Shown: positions 18,198 to 26,963 of the stretch, piece after piece
Numbering within the stretch: the first letter of the stretch is position 1
Layout: every line of letters starts with the position of its first letter
NCBI RefSeq assembly: GCF_004295345.1
Contig: NZ_CP036200.1
Coordinates: forward strand, 2,820,001-2,884,000
Direction of reading: 5' to 3'
Source: Shewanella maritima
GTDB taxonomy: Bacteria; Pseudomonadota; Gammaproteobacteria; Enterobacterales; Shewanellaceae
DNA: 64,000 bases
Position numbers and translations under genes: made by a program
The notes under the pieces: generated by a model
Told to the model about the DNA's origin: nothing
What the model saw: only the letters and a program-made list of their open reading frames with translations
Database searches by the model: none

Positions 18198-18920
18198 TTA
18201 TCTTGCGGTGCCATCTGGCACAAATACGTAGCCCAGACCCCAAACGGTTTGAATGTACCTTGGGTTGGCAGCATCAACTTCAATCAAGCGGCGTAGGCGT
18301 GAAACCTGTACGTCAATAGAGCGCTCAAGGGCAGAATAATCACGCCCGCGGGCAAGATTCATGAGTTTGTCGCGCGATAGTGGTTCACGTGGATGTGAAA
18401 CCAATACTTTCAGTACTGCAAACTCGCCACTGGTAAGTGAAATACTTTCTTCGCCATTAAACATCTCTCGAGTAGCCAGGTTAAGCGAGAACTGACCAAA
18501 TTCGACAGTTTCTTCTTGCTGCGCTGGCGCACCTGGTACTTCAAGCGTTTGACGGCGCATGACTGCTTTAATGCGGGCAAGTAATTCACGTGGGTTAAAT
18601 GGTTTTGGGAGGTAATCGTCAGCGCCAAGTTCAAGGCCGATGATGCGGTCAACTTCATCGCCTTTGGCGGTAAGCATGACAATTGGGATGGCATTGTCTT
18701 GTTGGCGTAGGCGTTTGCAAATAGATAAGCCATCTTCGCCAGGTAGCATTAGGTCGAGTACGATTAAATGAAAGTTTTCACGCTCAAGAAAACGATCCAT
18801 TTGCTCTGCATTGGCAGCGCTGCGAACTTGATAGCCTTGCTCAACAAGGTAACGCTCGAGTAGTGAGCGTAAGCGCATATCGTCGTCAACAACAAGAATT
18901 TTAGATGTTTCCTGGCCCAT
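18198..18920 (-). CDS. ompR: Response regulator OmpR
   Basis: Encodes 240 residues, very close to E. coli OmpR (239). The receiver domain begins KILVVDDDMRLRSLLERYL and contains the phospho-acceptor Asp56 in VLDLMLPGEDGLSICKRLR and the conserved Lys in LPKPFNPREL. The winged-helix effector has LTSGEFAVLKVLVSHPREPL, GRDYSALERSIDVQVSRLRR and YIQTVWGLGYVFVPDG. It controls porin and envelope genes in response to osmolarity or acidity, as known for the family. First gene of the ompR-envZ operon. Confidence 0.97.
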   Translation of the reverse strand: MGQETSKILVVDDDMRLRSLLERYLVEQGYQVRSAANAEQMDRFLERENFHLIVLDLMLPGEDGLSICKRLRQQDNAIPIVMLTAKGDEVDRIIGLELGADDYLPKPFNPRELLARIKAVMRRQTLEVPGAPAQQEETVEFGQFSLNLATREMFNGEESISLTSGEFAVLKVLVSHPREPLSRDKLMNLARGRDYSALERSIDVQVSRLRRLIEVDAANPRYIQTVWGLGYVFVPDGTAR

Positions 18921-19144
18921 GGTTTTTCCTTTTACTTTCAGGGGTTCTATCGTTTATAGCCCTAGCCAATATAGCGACTTTTGTTGCAGCCTAGTAGCGT
19001 AAATTTATCATCAGTGGTGATATTTTTAATCTAAGCCACATTTTTCACCCTAACTAACTGTAATTTAATGGTTTAGCTTAATATTTCGCAAGGGTTGAAA
19101 TTGTAACAATTCAATTAACTTTATGCTGAAAACGCGGCAAAACA

Positions 19145-19170
19145 AAAGGCCACGACTGAGCGTGGCCTTT
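19145..19170 (-). terminator. Terminator of the lipoprotein gene
   Basis: Stem AAAGGCCACG (19145-19154) / CGTGGCCTTT (19161-19170) with a 6-base loop; on the minus strand it is followed by TTTTGTTTTG. Confidence 0.88.
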
Positions 19171-19195
19171 GAATTAAGTCATTGCTAACAAGCGA

Positions 19196-20494
19196 TTATT
19201 GGCGTTTGAAGATCACTTTTGTATCAACGGTGCCATCGTTGTCTTCGTCAACATCTGCAGTTAGGCGGTTACCGTCCACATTCAACATAATGTTTGGACC
19301 ACCTTCCATAGTGATGTCGTTAAAGCCAGTGTCGCCGTTTGCGTCGAATGTAATCGACACTGAAATTTGGTTACTTTCACTATCGATAGTGTAAGTACCC
19401 CATTCCATACCTGACTCTTCTGTTTCGTCATCTAGGTCAACTTCTAAATGAACGTAGCTACCATCTGCATTGAATACAAACGCGAGAATGTCGTTTTCAT
19501 CAGGCATTGGCTCGCCATCGTTTTCAGAGATAGTCTCTGCAACCCAGGTGCCGACTAGGCCGTCATTTGCTTGCTTGTTGAAGGATAAAGAACCGTCGTT
19601 AGTACCGTCAGCATCTTCGTCAAATTCCGCAACTAATTGCCCCTGTTCATTAACGTTAGCAAATAGGCGCGGTGTGGTGTCACCCACAACAAAGTCGGTT
19701 AAACCGGTGTCGCCGTTTTCATCGAAAGTTTGAGCGGCAACTACGCGGCCATCATCAGCAGTGCGTGAGTAGGTGCCCCATTCCATACCTGAAACTTCTT
19801 CTTCATCATTACGGTCAACTTCATAGTGAATGTAAGTACCGTCATCAAAGAAGACTAAACCAAGTAGTTCATTTTCATCTTCAACGGGTGTCCAAGTACC
19901 AACAATACCTACCTGAATACCTTCTTCGATTAGGGTGTCATCTAAATGATCTACTGCAGCTTCTTCCGATACAAGCTCTGCAACAGGTGTGTCTTGACCG
20001 CCGTTAGTAATAACCGCATTTACCGCATTACTTGCAGCAAATTCGTCAGGGCTTTGGCTAAAGTCGACTGGCTCAGCAGCGGCTGCCGCATCTTCAGTGA
20101 TGGTAATACCGTTACTCGGGTCGCCGTCTTTATCTAGCGTTTGCAGTAGACGCGCCATGTTAACCACTTGGTTATTGGTTACATCTTCAGTGTTAGCGAT
20201 ATCTAGCGGGGTAACCGCTTCTTTTGCTGATGTTTCAGGGAAGGTTAGGTCGCCAATTGCGAACGTCACGCTTTCGCCTTCAACATAGTTAAATTCACCA
20301 TTTTCATTGGTTGTTCCCGATTGAGTCGCAGTAGTGTAACCGATACCTATGACTGCGCTATCTAGGAATTTACCCGTAATGGTGACTGGATCTGGGGTTG
20401 GATCAGGTTCTTTTTGAGGTTCAGGGCTGTCATCACTGCTGCCACAACCGAAAAGAATACCTGAGATCATCAGGGCAAGTAGTTTTTTAGACAT
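19196..20494 (-). CDS. Lipoprotein with two acidic internal repeats, unknown function
   Basis: Encodes 432 residues. Residues 1-17 are a lipoprotein signal with lipobox LFGC (Cys17), followed by a Ser/Asp/Pro linker. Region 40-190 has GTTNENGEFNYVEGESVTFAIGDLTF, a pattern common in secreted carbohydrate- or adhesion-type lipoproteins of marine bacteria. Two homologous modules then follow (about 200-305 and 315-430). Each has GTW near the start, DGTY or DGSY, SGMEWGTY, FD.NGDTG and a DxDxDG-like loop near its end, suggesting calcium-binding lipocalin-like sheets. Strongly acidic. No catalytic motif is visible. It is monocistronic with its own terminator. Confidence 0.75.
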   Translation of the reverse strand: MSKKLLALMISGILFGCGSSDDSPEPQKEPDPTPDPVTITGKFLDSAVIGIGYTTATQSGTTNENGEFNYVEGESVTFAIGDLTFPETSAKEAVTPLDIANTEDVTNNQVVNMARLLQTLDKDGDPSNGITITEDAAAAAEPVDFSQSPDEFAASNAVNAVITNGGQDTPVAELVSEEAAVDHLDDTLIEEGIQVGIVGTWTPVEDENELLGLVFFDDGTYIHYEVDRNDEEEVSGMEWGTYSRTADDGRVVAAQTFDENGDTGLTDFVVGDTTPRLFANVNEQGQLVAEFDEDADGTNDGSLSFNKQANDGLVGTWVAETISENDGEPMPDENDILAFVFNADGSYVHLEVDLDDETEESGMEWGTYTIDSESNQISVSITFDANGDTGFNDITMEGGPNIMLNVDGNRLTADVDEDNDGTVDTKVIFKRQ

Positions 20495-20758
20495 GTTCTC
20501 TCCTTAAAACAGTATAAAAACTAAGTCATACTTAATCACTAATTTAGAGTCGCCCTATAATTAAATCACAGCAGTAGAATATTGCTACATTTTTGTTACT
20601 CATGTATCGATTTGTAGCCCCGTAGGAGCCGGTTAAAAAGATTGACCGAGGGGTTTATTGCTAAGTAAATCAGGCTGATGCTTAAACAGATTTTGCAAGG
20701 CAGTGCTTTGGGCCAGATGTTTATATCAGTTCGATAGTCGCTGCTTAATGGTATTGGA

Positions 20759-21469
20759 TCATTGGTAGTAGTTCATTGGTATTACGGCTAGCTGACTATC
20801 GGTTTGATAGCTGAGTTGAAAAATGAATAGGTGTTCCATTGTTATCAGAGCGCTTGCATTATCTTGATGGAGAGCTGTAGGCAATAATGTTAGTTGCCCT
20901 GGTGCAGACCCATCACCTACTTGTAACTGAGGCTCAACCCTATGCTGAATGAATAGCCTGCTTGGTAATGTGTAGTAAAGCATGCTTATTTGATTGAGTC
21001 TTGGGTGCGCTATTTGATGGTAGTTACACTTTAGCGGCTGAGGCATAGTACTGCGGCCAAATAGGTTTGACCGGCAATAGTCTGTTAACTTGGCAAAAAA
21101 TGCAGGTGATAACGAAAAGCTCTCACCTTCAATACGGTACGAGCCAAACTCGACAGTCGTAGGAATAATGCTTAACGGCTCACCGTGCCAAAGCTCAAAT
21201 TCAAATAGCCAGTATTCATTTGTTGCCAGTAGATAGATCCATTGCTGCCTAGTATCAGAGTCAAGATTCATAATGAGAGGTTGTAACCGATAAAGAGGAT
21301 TTAGTTGATTGTAGGTAGTGGGCAGATTTTGATTCTTGAAGGTGTTGGCAAAGGTAATGTTTGCTGAGCAGGCAAGCGGGACAAGTAAACTAACACGGAG
21401 CAGGAAGCTACTCTTTAGCGTTGAGCTAAACAATAAGCTACAAATATTGAAAAGGTTTGAGTTGTACAT
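20759..21469 (-). CDS. Hypothetical secreted protein
   Basis: Encodes 236 residues of no recognised family. The start ATG at 21469 has AAAGGA in front at normal spacing. A hydrophobic stretch (about 20-41, SFLLRVSLLVPLACSANITFA) looks like a signal peptide with cleavage near ANA/ANT. The mature part holds two cysteines (DYCRSNLF and LKCNYH), likely forming a disulfide, and several aromatic-rich strands. It sits between the acidic lipoprotein gene and a two-component pair, all on the minus strand, but gaps of more than 175 bases on both sides argue against an operon. Confidence 0.55.
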   Translation of the reverse strand: MYNSNLFNICSLLFSSTLKSSFLLRVSLLVPLACSANITFANTFKNQNLPTTYNQLNPLYRLQPLIMNLDSDTRQQWIYLLATNEYWLFEFELWHGEPLSIIPTTVEFGSYRIEGESFSLSPAFFAKLTDYCRSNLFGRSTMPQPLKCNYHQIAHPRLNQISMLYYTLPSRLFIQHRVEPQLQVGDGSAPGQLTLLPTALHQDNASALITMEHLFIFQLSYQTDSQLAVIPMNYYQ

Positions 21470-21648
21470 ATAAGTCCTTTTATTTGTACAAGTTTTTACA
21501 TGAGAAACATATTAGGTAGAACTAAGAGTAGCTATGTTTGACAAAAGCGCTACCCAGCCCAAGTGCTTTTACTTAAAACTACGCTTAAATCAAACTGCCA
21601 ATTAGCCTAAGTGCCATTAAATCTAATTACCGTTTAACCTGAGCGTCA

Positions 21649-22224
21649 TTAAGCTATAGCGCTGCGACTTTCTGCGCAGGGCTTTTTTGCTAGCTTGCGT
21701 TGCAAGGTTCGCCTGTGCATGCCGAGCTGTCTTGCGGTAGCAGACACATTGCCATCATTAGCGTTGAGAACCTGCTGAATATGCTCCCACTCTAAACGCT
21801 TCGTGGTTAGAGGTTGCTCATCGGGTTCGCATATTGTTGCTTGATTGGCTTGACTACCAAGTTGTGATGGCGATTTTTCAGTCAAGGCAGTTAATAAGGT
21901 TTGGGTGTCTACTGGCTTGGCTAGATAGTTATCGGCGCCGAGGCGAATCGCTTCTACTGCCGTTGCTATGCTGGCGTAACCGGTTAATAGCACTATCACG
22001 CTGTTGGGTAGCAAATTCCGAAGTGGCGTGATCAGGTTTAGGCCATTGTGCTCAGCAAGTTTCATATCTAGCAGAATATGGCTAGGTTTGAGCTGACGCG
22101 CCAGCAGTAAACCTTGACTTGCATCTGTGCACGGATGGCTTTCGAACTCATGTCGGGCTAGGCGGCGACTCAAAATATTCGCCAGTGATTGGTCATCTTC
22201 AATGATTAGGATTTTATTTTTCAT
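21649..22224 (-). CDS. RegA/PrrA/ActR-type response regulator
   Basis: Encodes 191 residues. The receiver domain (1-120) has the acidic pocket IIEDD, phospho-acceptor Asp53 in HILLDMKLAEHNGL, Thr in VLLTGYAS and Lys in YLAKPVD. After a linker, a Fis-type helix-turn-helix (about 145-185) reads LEWEHIQQVLNANDGNVSATARQLGMHRRTLQRKLAKKP. Single-domain plus Fis HTH without an AAA+ module is the RegA/PrrA/ActR arrangement, a global redox regulator in proteobacteria. Its start overlaps the stop of the upstream kinase gene by 11 bases, so the two are translationally coupled. Confidence 0.85.
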   Translation of the reverse strand: MKNKILIIEDDQSLANILSRRLARHEFESHPCTDASQGLLLARQLKPSHILLDMKLAEHNGLNLITPLRNLLPNSVIVLLTGYASIATAVEAIRLGADNYLAKPVDTQTLLTALTEKSPSQLGSQANQATICEPDEQPLTTKRLEWEHIQQVLNANDGNVSATARQLGMHRRTLQRKLAKKPCAESRSAIA

Positions 22225-23551
22225 ACACGGGTAATGTCACTCTAGCTTCAACGCCGCCTTGTTGAAGACTGCTCATAATGAGCTGCCCACCAAGGCGCTC
22301 AAAACTAGCATGGGATAATAACAGGGCAATGCCCATACCTTTGGGCGCTTCAATTATTCTGTGCCCGAGCTGTTTGATTAAGCTTTTATCAATGCCTTTG
22401 CCATAGTCTGTCACCGAGATAAACAGTTGCTCACTTTCCTGGTCAATATCAAAGCTTACTTTATGACCAAGGCCATTTTCGGCACTGGCTCTAGCGCCGT
22501 TTTCAATTAGTGATAGTAGCGCAGGTATCAGACTGACATCGGTCGTTATCATACTGGTTTGCGCAGCTTCGCTGATGTGAGTTTCCAGGTTTAACTCAGG
22601 CATTAACAGCAACACCTGGCTTTTGATTGACCCTACAAGCTCGGTGACTGGCATCACTATTTGTTTTTGTTCGCGAATGGCGTTGGTGGCATGGCGTAAG
22701 TTATCCAAAGTGTGCTGACAACGGCTGAGTGCCTGCTGCATTTCAGGGGCGATTATTTCTGGTTGCTCGCCTTCATTAAGGTCATCGACGAGTAATTGCA
22801 ATGAGGCAAGTGGTGTAGCGAGTTGATGCGCCATTTGTGCCGAGGATGTGCCTAAAGCTAATAGTTTTTCCTGACGCAACTGTGATTCACGCATGTAGCT
22901 TAGCTCTGCATCTTTTTGGCGAATTTTATGGGCAATAAAGCCCACAAACATGGTGAGTACCAGCGCTGAAATAAGGTAGTTAAACCACATACCAACGTAG
23001 TGTGAGCGCATGTCCATGCCATGATGGTTCATATGATGCTCGGGAATAGCGTAGATCATCAAGCTATAGCCCAATGTGGTGAGTAAGGTCAGCGACCAGG
23101 GCGCCCATGCTGGCTGAGTGACTGCAGCAATGGCAATGGGTAGCAGCATTAGTGAGACAAAGGCGTTAGTTGCGCCGCCTGTGAGATGCAGCCAAATCAG
23201 CCAAAATATGCTATCGATGACTAAAGAAATGAAAACCCAATGTTTGTGTTGATAGCTACGCAAGATAAAGCTGGCGGCAAGGTAGAATGCTTCTGCAGCA
23301 AATAGCAGGTAAATGTCTTTGGGCGGTGCAGATAAACCAAACAAGTCTGCAGCAAAATGTACTAGGCCTATTTTTAGTAGCCAGAACATGACACGCAAGG
23401 GTAAAAGCTGAGTGGTTAAGCTGGTGGACTCTGGTTTTAGATTTAGCAAAATGACTTGGTTTTTAAGAGCTTTAGCATATCTTAAATTACTCAAAATCAT
23501 CGCGTTGTGACCTGACATCAAAGCTGTATAACTGAGCGTAATCGCGATCAC
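22214..23551 (-). CDS. RegB/PrrB-type redox-sensing histidine kinase
   Basis: Encodes up to 445 residues; the GTG at 23551 is the longest start and a later one is possible, because the first recognisable membrane helix begins near residue 53. Six transmembrane helices (about 53-205) are followed by the H-box AQMAHQLATPLASL (His242) and an ATPase domain with SLIENGARAS, VTDYGKGID and GMGIALL. Two features known from RegB are present: a GGATNAF segment (125-131) resembling the quinone-binding GGxxNPF motif, and a cysteine (Cys278, ALSRCQHTL) 36 residues after the H-box, where RegB carries its redox-active Cys. Sensing of quinone redox state is therefore inferred. Forms an operon with the RegA-like regulator. 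Confidence 0.82.
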   Translation of the reverse strand: MIAITLSYTALMSGHNAMILSNLRYAKALKNQVILLNLKPESTSLTTQLLPLRVMFWLLKIGLVHFAADLFGLSAPPKDIYLLFAAEAFYLAASFILRSYQHKHWVFISLVIDSIFWLIWLHLTGGATNAFVSLMLLPIAIAAVTQPAWAPWSLTLLTTLGYSLMIYAIPEHHMNHHGMDMRSHYVGMWFNYLISALVLTMFVGFIAHKIRQKDAELSYMRESQLRQEKLLALGTSSAQMAHQLATPLASLQLLVDDLNEGEQPEIIAPEMQQALSRCQHTLDNLRHATNAIREQKQIVMPVTELVGSIKSQVLLLMPELNLETHISEAAQTSMITTDVSLIPALLSLIENGARASAENGLGHKVSFDIDQESEQLFISVTDYGKGIDKSLIKQLGHRIIEAPKGMGIALLLSHASFERLGGQLIMSSLQQGGVEARVTLPVYEK

Positions 23552-23713
23552 ATTAATGACATTTCCTCGCTCTTTTTGTTGTTTACTGCATGGTGGTAGC
23601 CAAGCTTACCCTAGTCGCAGTAGGCAGCGAGTATGCTATATTGCATGCCAATATCAATAGAGATAAATGACGTGGCTTTCAAGCCAGGCTAAAAGGAATA
23701 CGAGTTTAGGTAT

Positions 23714-24181
23714 ATGCGAACTCAAATTGTCACCCGAGAAGGGTTTAACAAACTAAAACAAGAACTGGATTTTTTGTGGCGTGAAGAGCGCCCAGAAATC
23801 ACCAAGAAGGTCGCGTGGGCAGCAAGCCTTGGTGATCGCAGTGAAAACGCTGACTACCAATATAATAAAAAGCGCCTGCGTGAGATTGACCGTAGGGTGC
23901 GCTACTTAAGAAAAACCATTGAAAATACCAAGGTAGTTGATTACGCACCTGAGCAAGATGGCAGTGTGTTTTTTGGTGCCTGGGTTGAGATTGAAAATGA
24001 CGATGGTGAAACCTTAACTTTTCGCATTGTCGGTTACGACGAGATTTTTGGTCGTAAAGATTACATCTCTATCGATTCACCAATGGCTAGAGCGCTACTA
24101 AAAAAGCAGGTTGATGATGAGGCGGTAGTGAAAACACCAGATGGTGAAAAGGTGTGGTACATCAATAAGATTTGGTACTAG
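23714..24181 (+). CDS. greB: Transcription elongation factor GreB
   Basis: Encodes 155 residues (E. coli GreB 158). GreB rescues backtracked RNA polymerase by stimulating transcript cleavage. The N-terminal coiled coil has REGFNKLKQELDFLWREERPEIT and the tip acidic residues in SLGDRSENADYQYNKKRLREIDRR; the C-terminal FKBP-like domain includes VFFGAWVEIENDDGE and RIVGYDEIFGRKDYISIDSPMARALL. The wording matches GreB rather than GreA. Single gene followed by a bidirectional terminator. Confidence 0.96.
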   Translation: MRTQIVTREGFNKLKQELDFLWREERPEITKKVAWAASLGDRSENADYQYNKKRLREIDRRVRYLRKTIENTKVVDYAPEQDGSVFFGAWVEIENDDGETLTFRIVGYDEIFGRKDYISIDSPMARALLKKQVDDEAVVKTPDGEKVWYINKIWY

Positions 24182-24233
24182 TCGCCAGCATAACTTTGTT
24201 TCACTAAGGTTTGGGCTAAACTACTGATTTATT

Positions 24234-24257
24234 AAAAGGAGCTGAACAGCTCCTTTT
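24234..24257. terminator. Bidirectional terminator between greB and dms cluster 1
   Basis: Stem AAAAGGAGCT (24234-24243) / AGCTCCTTTT (24248-24257), loop GAAC, T-run on both strands; ends greB on plus and the dms cluster on minus. Confidence 0.93.
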
Positions 24258-24273
24258 TTATTTGTTGTGAGAG

Positions 24274-24738
24274 CTAATATTTTCCCATATTGCTTTGACT
24301 ACGGCGCATCGCCTGCACTGATTTTGCCAATTGTTGATCGGCGGCGACAACGCGTTTGGCTTGCTCAATTAGCTCATCTGTTTGAGTCTGCTCGGTTGTT
24401 GACTGGGCATCATTAAGTATCTGCTTAGCGTAGATCAAAGTGATGGAGCAAATCAGCTGCTCAGCCTGACTCAGTTGTTGATGTTCAGCTTGTTTTACAA
24501 ACAGCAAAATGTAGCAATCAAACAGCCTTGGGAATACCTCATTCAAGCTAAGGTGTGCATCTTCTGCTGACTTGTTTGGTAACTGGCACATAGCCGCAAT
24601 CAAGTTGCAGACGGTTGTTGCAGGTGTTGCTGCGACAAACAGCTCACGCACACTGGATTGCTTGGCAAAAAAGTGATTTAGCTGGTGGGCATATTCTGCT
24701 TTCTGCCATTGCTGTCCAATGGACTTAATAACGCTCAT
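24274..24738 (-). CDS. DmsH-like hypothetical protein, last gene of dms cluster 1
   Basis: Encodes 154 mainly helical residues without signal peptide, membrane helix or metal motif; four cysteines are scattered (VCNLIAAMC, LFDC, LIC) without a CxxC pair. Shewanella dms operons are known to end dmsG-dmsH, where DmsH is an uncharacterised protein. The position after dmsG here, 61 bases downstream, suggests the same gene, but I identify it by place more than by sequence. A helical accessory or assembly protein is possible. No counterpart follows dmsG in cluster 2. Confidence 0.6.
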   Translation of the reverse strand: MSVIKSIGQQWQKAEYAHQLNHFFAKQSSVRELFVAATPATTVCNLIAAMCQLPNKSAEDAHLSLNEVFPRLFDCYILLFVKQAEHQQLSQAEQLICSITLIYAKQILNDAQSTTEQTQTDELIEQAKRVVAADQQLAKSVQAMRRSQSNMGKY

Positions 24739-24799
24739 GATTGGTTCTCTTGGTGTCTATTATCAGACTTTTACTTACTAGCCTTTTGGTGCCTTGATT

Positions 24800-25483
24800 T
24801 TAGCGAAATAAGCGCTGAGTGACAGGTATCACCTTCAAAGTATTAGCAAGTGCTTGTTCAAAGTCGGCCGCTAACATGGCAATAGCGCGGAAAAAGTCGG
24901 TTTGCGCATGTTGCTGCGCAAGCTCGTGGCAACGACCCGACCAGGTAAGCAGATGTTGTTGAAGTAAAATGCACAAGGTGCGCTGGGTGTCATTACTGTC
25001 TTCGTTGTCAGCAACTGCCGTGAGCATCATTTCAATTAACTGGTCAATGACTGCATAGAACAGGGCGATATGATCAACAGGTTGCTGGTGCTTTAACTCG
25101 AAACTCACCCCTTGCTGCTTGTAAAAATCCATCAGCGCTATGGTGGAGTCATCATTTAAAATCCCTTGTTCACCTAAATACACTGAACCCCATGGCATAG
25201 CTTTAGGCTCACCTGGACCAAAATACAGTTGACCGTAGTCGAGTTTAAGGTCGGTAATTTTGTCTGCGTGCCAATTGGTAAGGTACTTTTGCAGCAGTAA
25301 CTTACCTTGATCGCAATCAGCGGTATTCGCGGTGTGTTCATCGTGAAAATTTGGCCATTGCTGGGCAAGGTTGTGCTTAACAAAATAGTTAACTGACTGT
25401 TCACTTGGGTAATCAATTAATACATTGTGCAGAATACGCGCTACCGCTTGAAGCTCTTGAAGTTGTTCTGTTGGTATATTCAC
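24800..25483 (-). CDS. dmsG: TorD/DmsD-family molybdoenzyme chaperone, cluster 1
   Basis: Encodes 227 residues of the TorD family, which bind the Tat signal of a molybdoenzyme and hold it until the cofactor is inserted. The family signature is QPVDHIALFYAVIDQL (about 125-140), preceded by LDYGQLYFGPGEPKAMPWGSVYLGE. The start is GTG at 25483 with AGGAA upstream. It follows the extra ferredoxin gene by 11 bases. The central and C-terminal parts are almost the same as in the cluster 2 copy at 33802-34488, whereas the first 80 residues differ markedly, giving a mosaic pattern. Confidence 0.88.
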   Translation of the reverse strand: MNIPTEQLQELQAVARILHNVLIDYPSEQSVNYFVKHNLAQQWPNFHDEHTANTADCDQGKLLLQKYLTNWHADKITDLKLDYGQLYFGPGEPKAMPWGSVYLGEQGILNDDSTIALMDFYKQQGVSFELKHQQPVDHIALFYAVIDQLIEMMLTAVADNEDSNDTQRTLCILLQQHLLTWSGRCHELAQQHAQTDFFRAIAMLAADFEQALANTLKVIPVTQRLFR

Positions 25484-25494
25484 TTATTTTATTC

Positions 25495-26163
25495 CTATTT
25501 AGGGCTCGTTAGTAACCCTTTGGCATAGTCACTAGCAGGGTACTTCTTGCCCATATTACCTTTGCGACGATTAGCGCTACGCCTTGGCTCTAGACCGCCC
25601 AATAAGGTGTTAGGTGAGGTAATTTGCGATGACGGAATTGACGATATATGGGCCTTTTGACCATGCTTTAGTTTGAGCTGTTCTATGGTGCCAAAGTCGA
25701 GCGCTTGCTTAGGACAGGCGGCGACACATAATGGGCGGTCGCCATGCTGTACCTGCTCAAAACAGCCATCACATTTTACGATGACCTTTTTTACTGGGTC
25801 GAGCTGCGGCGCATCATAGGGGCAAGCACGGGCGCAGGCTCCGCAGCCGGTACACATGTCTTGAATGACGTGCACTAGTCCGTCTTCACTGCGCTTGTGC
25901 ATTGCGCCACTTGGGCACGCCAACACGCAAACTGGCTCACTGCAATGGTTACACGCTAACGACATAAAGAAGGTGGGTACATTGCAATGCACTTGCTGAT
26001 GACGGTTTTTGTAAATGACATCACCGTCGCTTTTGTAGACGCGTCTTGGGTTAACGCTGTGTTCACTATCAAATTTGGCCTTACACACACGGTGGCACTT
26101 TTTACAGCCGATACATTTGCGGGTATCGAAATAAAAACCATGTTGAGTGCTGTCGGATAACAT
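25495..26163 (-). CDS. Additional DmsB-like 4Fe-4S ferredoxin subunit
   Basis: Encodes 222 residues with four 4Fe-4S cluster sets: CIGCKKCHRVC near residue 17, CNHCSEPVCVLAC (about 72-84), CTGCGACARAC (about 104-114) and CDGCFEQV ... CVAAC (about 130-150). It is a paralogue of DmsB placed between dmsB and dmsG only in cluster 1. The basic C-terminal tail (RRSANRRKGNMGKK) is unlike DmsB. The ATG at 26163 is preceded by AAGG. It may carry electrons within the DmsAB complex or replace DmsB. It is separated from dmsB by 168 bases containing a strong hairpin. The role is inferred. Confidence 0.78.
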   Translation of the reverse strand: MLSDSTQHGFYFDTRKCIGCKKCHRVCKAKFDSEHSVNPRRVYKSDGDVIYKNRHQQVHCNVPTFFMSLACNHCSEPVCVLACPSGAMHKRSEDGLVHVIQDMCTGCGACARACPYDAPQLDPVKKVIVKCDGCFEQVQHGDRPLCVAACPKQALDFGTIEQLKLKHGQKAHISSIPSSQITSPNTLLGGLEPRRSANRRKGNMGKKYPASDYAKGLLTSPK

Positions 26164-26289
26164 AAGGCGCCTTGATGATATGGTTGGGTGCTATAGCTGC
26201 CATCATACTGATTAGGCAAAAAGGATGACATTGGCTTAATGCAAGACTGTGTCATCACTCAAAAAATGTGCGAAAAATGTAGAAAGGGT

Positions 26290-26319
26290 GGCTAGCGCCC
26301 AAAATCGCAGACGCTAGCC
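26290..26319 (-). other. Intercistronic hairpin downstream of dmsB, cluster 1
   Basis: GGCTAGCG (26290-26297) pairs perfectly with CGCTAGCC (26312-26319). It lies 12 bases after the dmsB stop on the minus strand. No T-run follows, so it is more likely an mRNA-stabilising or processing structure than a full terminator. Confidence 0.5.
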
Positions 26320-26331
26320 GGCAGGGTACTG

Positions 26332-26952
26332 TTATACCTCTGAGTAGTTAACTATATCGCCGTCACGGTGACCATTCACATTGGCTTTAATGATCAGGTT
26401 AGGTGAGGTGATACTTTCTGGTGGTAGTGGCGCGATATGACCGTCACCATTACCGTATTTCTGTTTTAGATTGTCCATAGTGTCAAAGTCGATGGCACGT
26501 AGCGGACAAGAGTCAACACAGCTTGGGTTCTTACCTTCAGCGAGGCGCTCGAAGCAGCCATCACACTTGGTCATTACCTTGCGCTCAGTATCAAGTTGTG
26601 GCGCATCGTAAGGACAGGCTCGGGCGCAGCTACTACAACCAATACATAGGTCGCTTGCTACATGTACTAAGCCATCTTCACGGCGTTTGTGCATAGCGCC
26701 GGTTGGGCAAGCTTTGACACAAACTGGCTCATTGCAGTGGTTACAACCTAGAGACGTGTAGTAAGCAAACACGTTTTGGTTATAGGTGCCATTTGCATTG
26801 GTTACCCAATCCCCGCCCGCGTATTCATAAACTCGGCGCCAGTTAATACCGACAGGAATGTCTTTGCGGTCTTTACACGCCACCTGGCAAGCTTTACAAC
26901 CTGTGCACTTAGTTGTGTCGATATAAAAGCCATATTGAACGTTAGTAGTCAT
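26332..26952 (-). CDS. dmsB: DMSO reductase iron-sulfur subunit DmsB, cluster 1
   Basis: Encodes 206 residues with four 4Fe-4S binding sets: CTGCKACQVAC (about 16-26), CNHCNEPVCVKAC, CIGCSSCARAC and CDGCFERL ... CVDSC. It passes electrons to the DmsA molybdenum cofactor. No signal peptide is present, as expected for a subunit co-exported with the Tat-dependent DmsA. It starts 11 bases after the dmsA stop with AGGAG in front. The C-terminal part includes ESITSPNLIIKAN, also found in DmsB of cluster 2. Confidence 0.93.
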   Translation of the reverse strand: MTTNVQYGFYIDTTKCTGCKACQVACKDRKDIPVGINWRRVYEYAGGDWVTNANGTYNQNVFAYYTSLGCNHCNEPVCVKACPTGAMHKRREDGLVHVASDLCIGCSSCARACPYDAPQLDTERKVMTKCDGCFERLAEGKNPSCVDSCPLRAIDFDTMDNLKQKYGNGDGHIAPLPPESITSPNLIIKANVNGHRDGDIVNYSEV

Positions 26953-26963
26953 GATGCTGCTCC

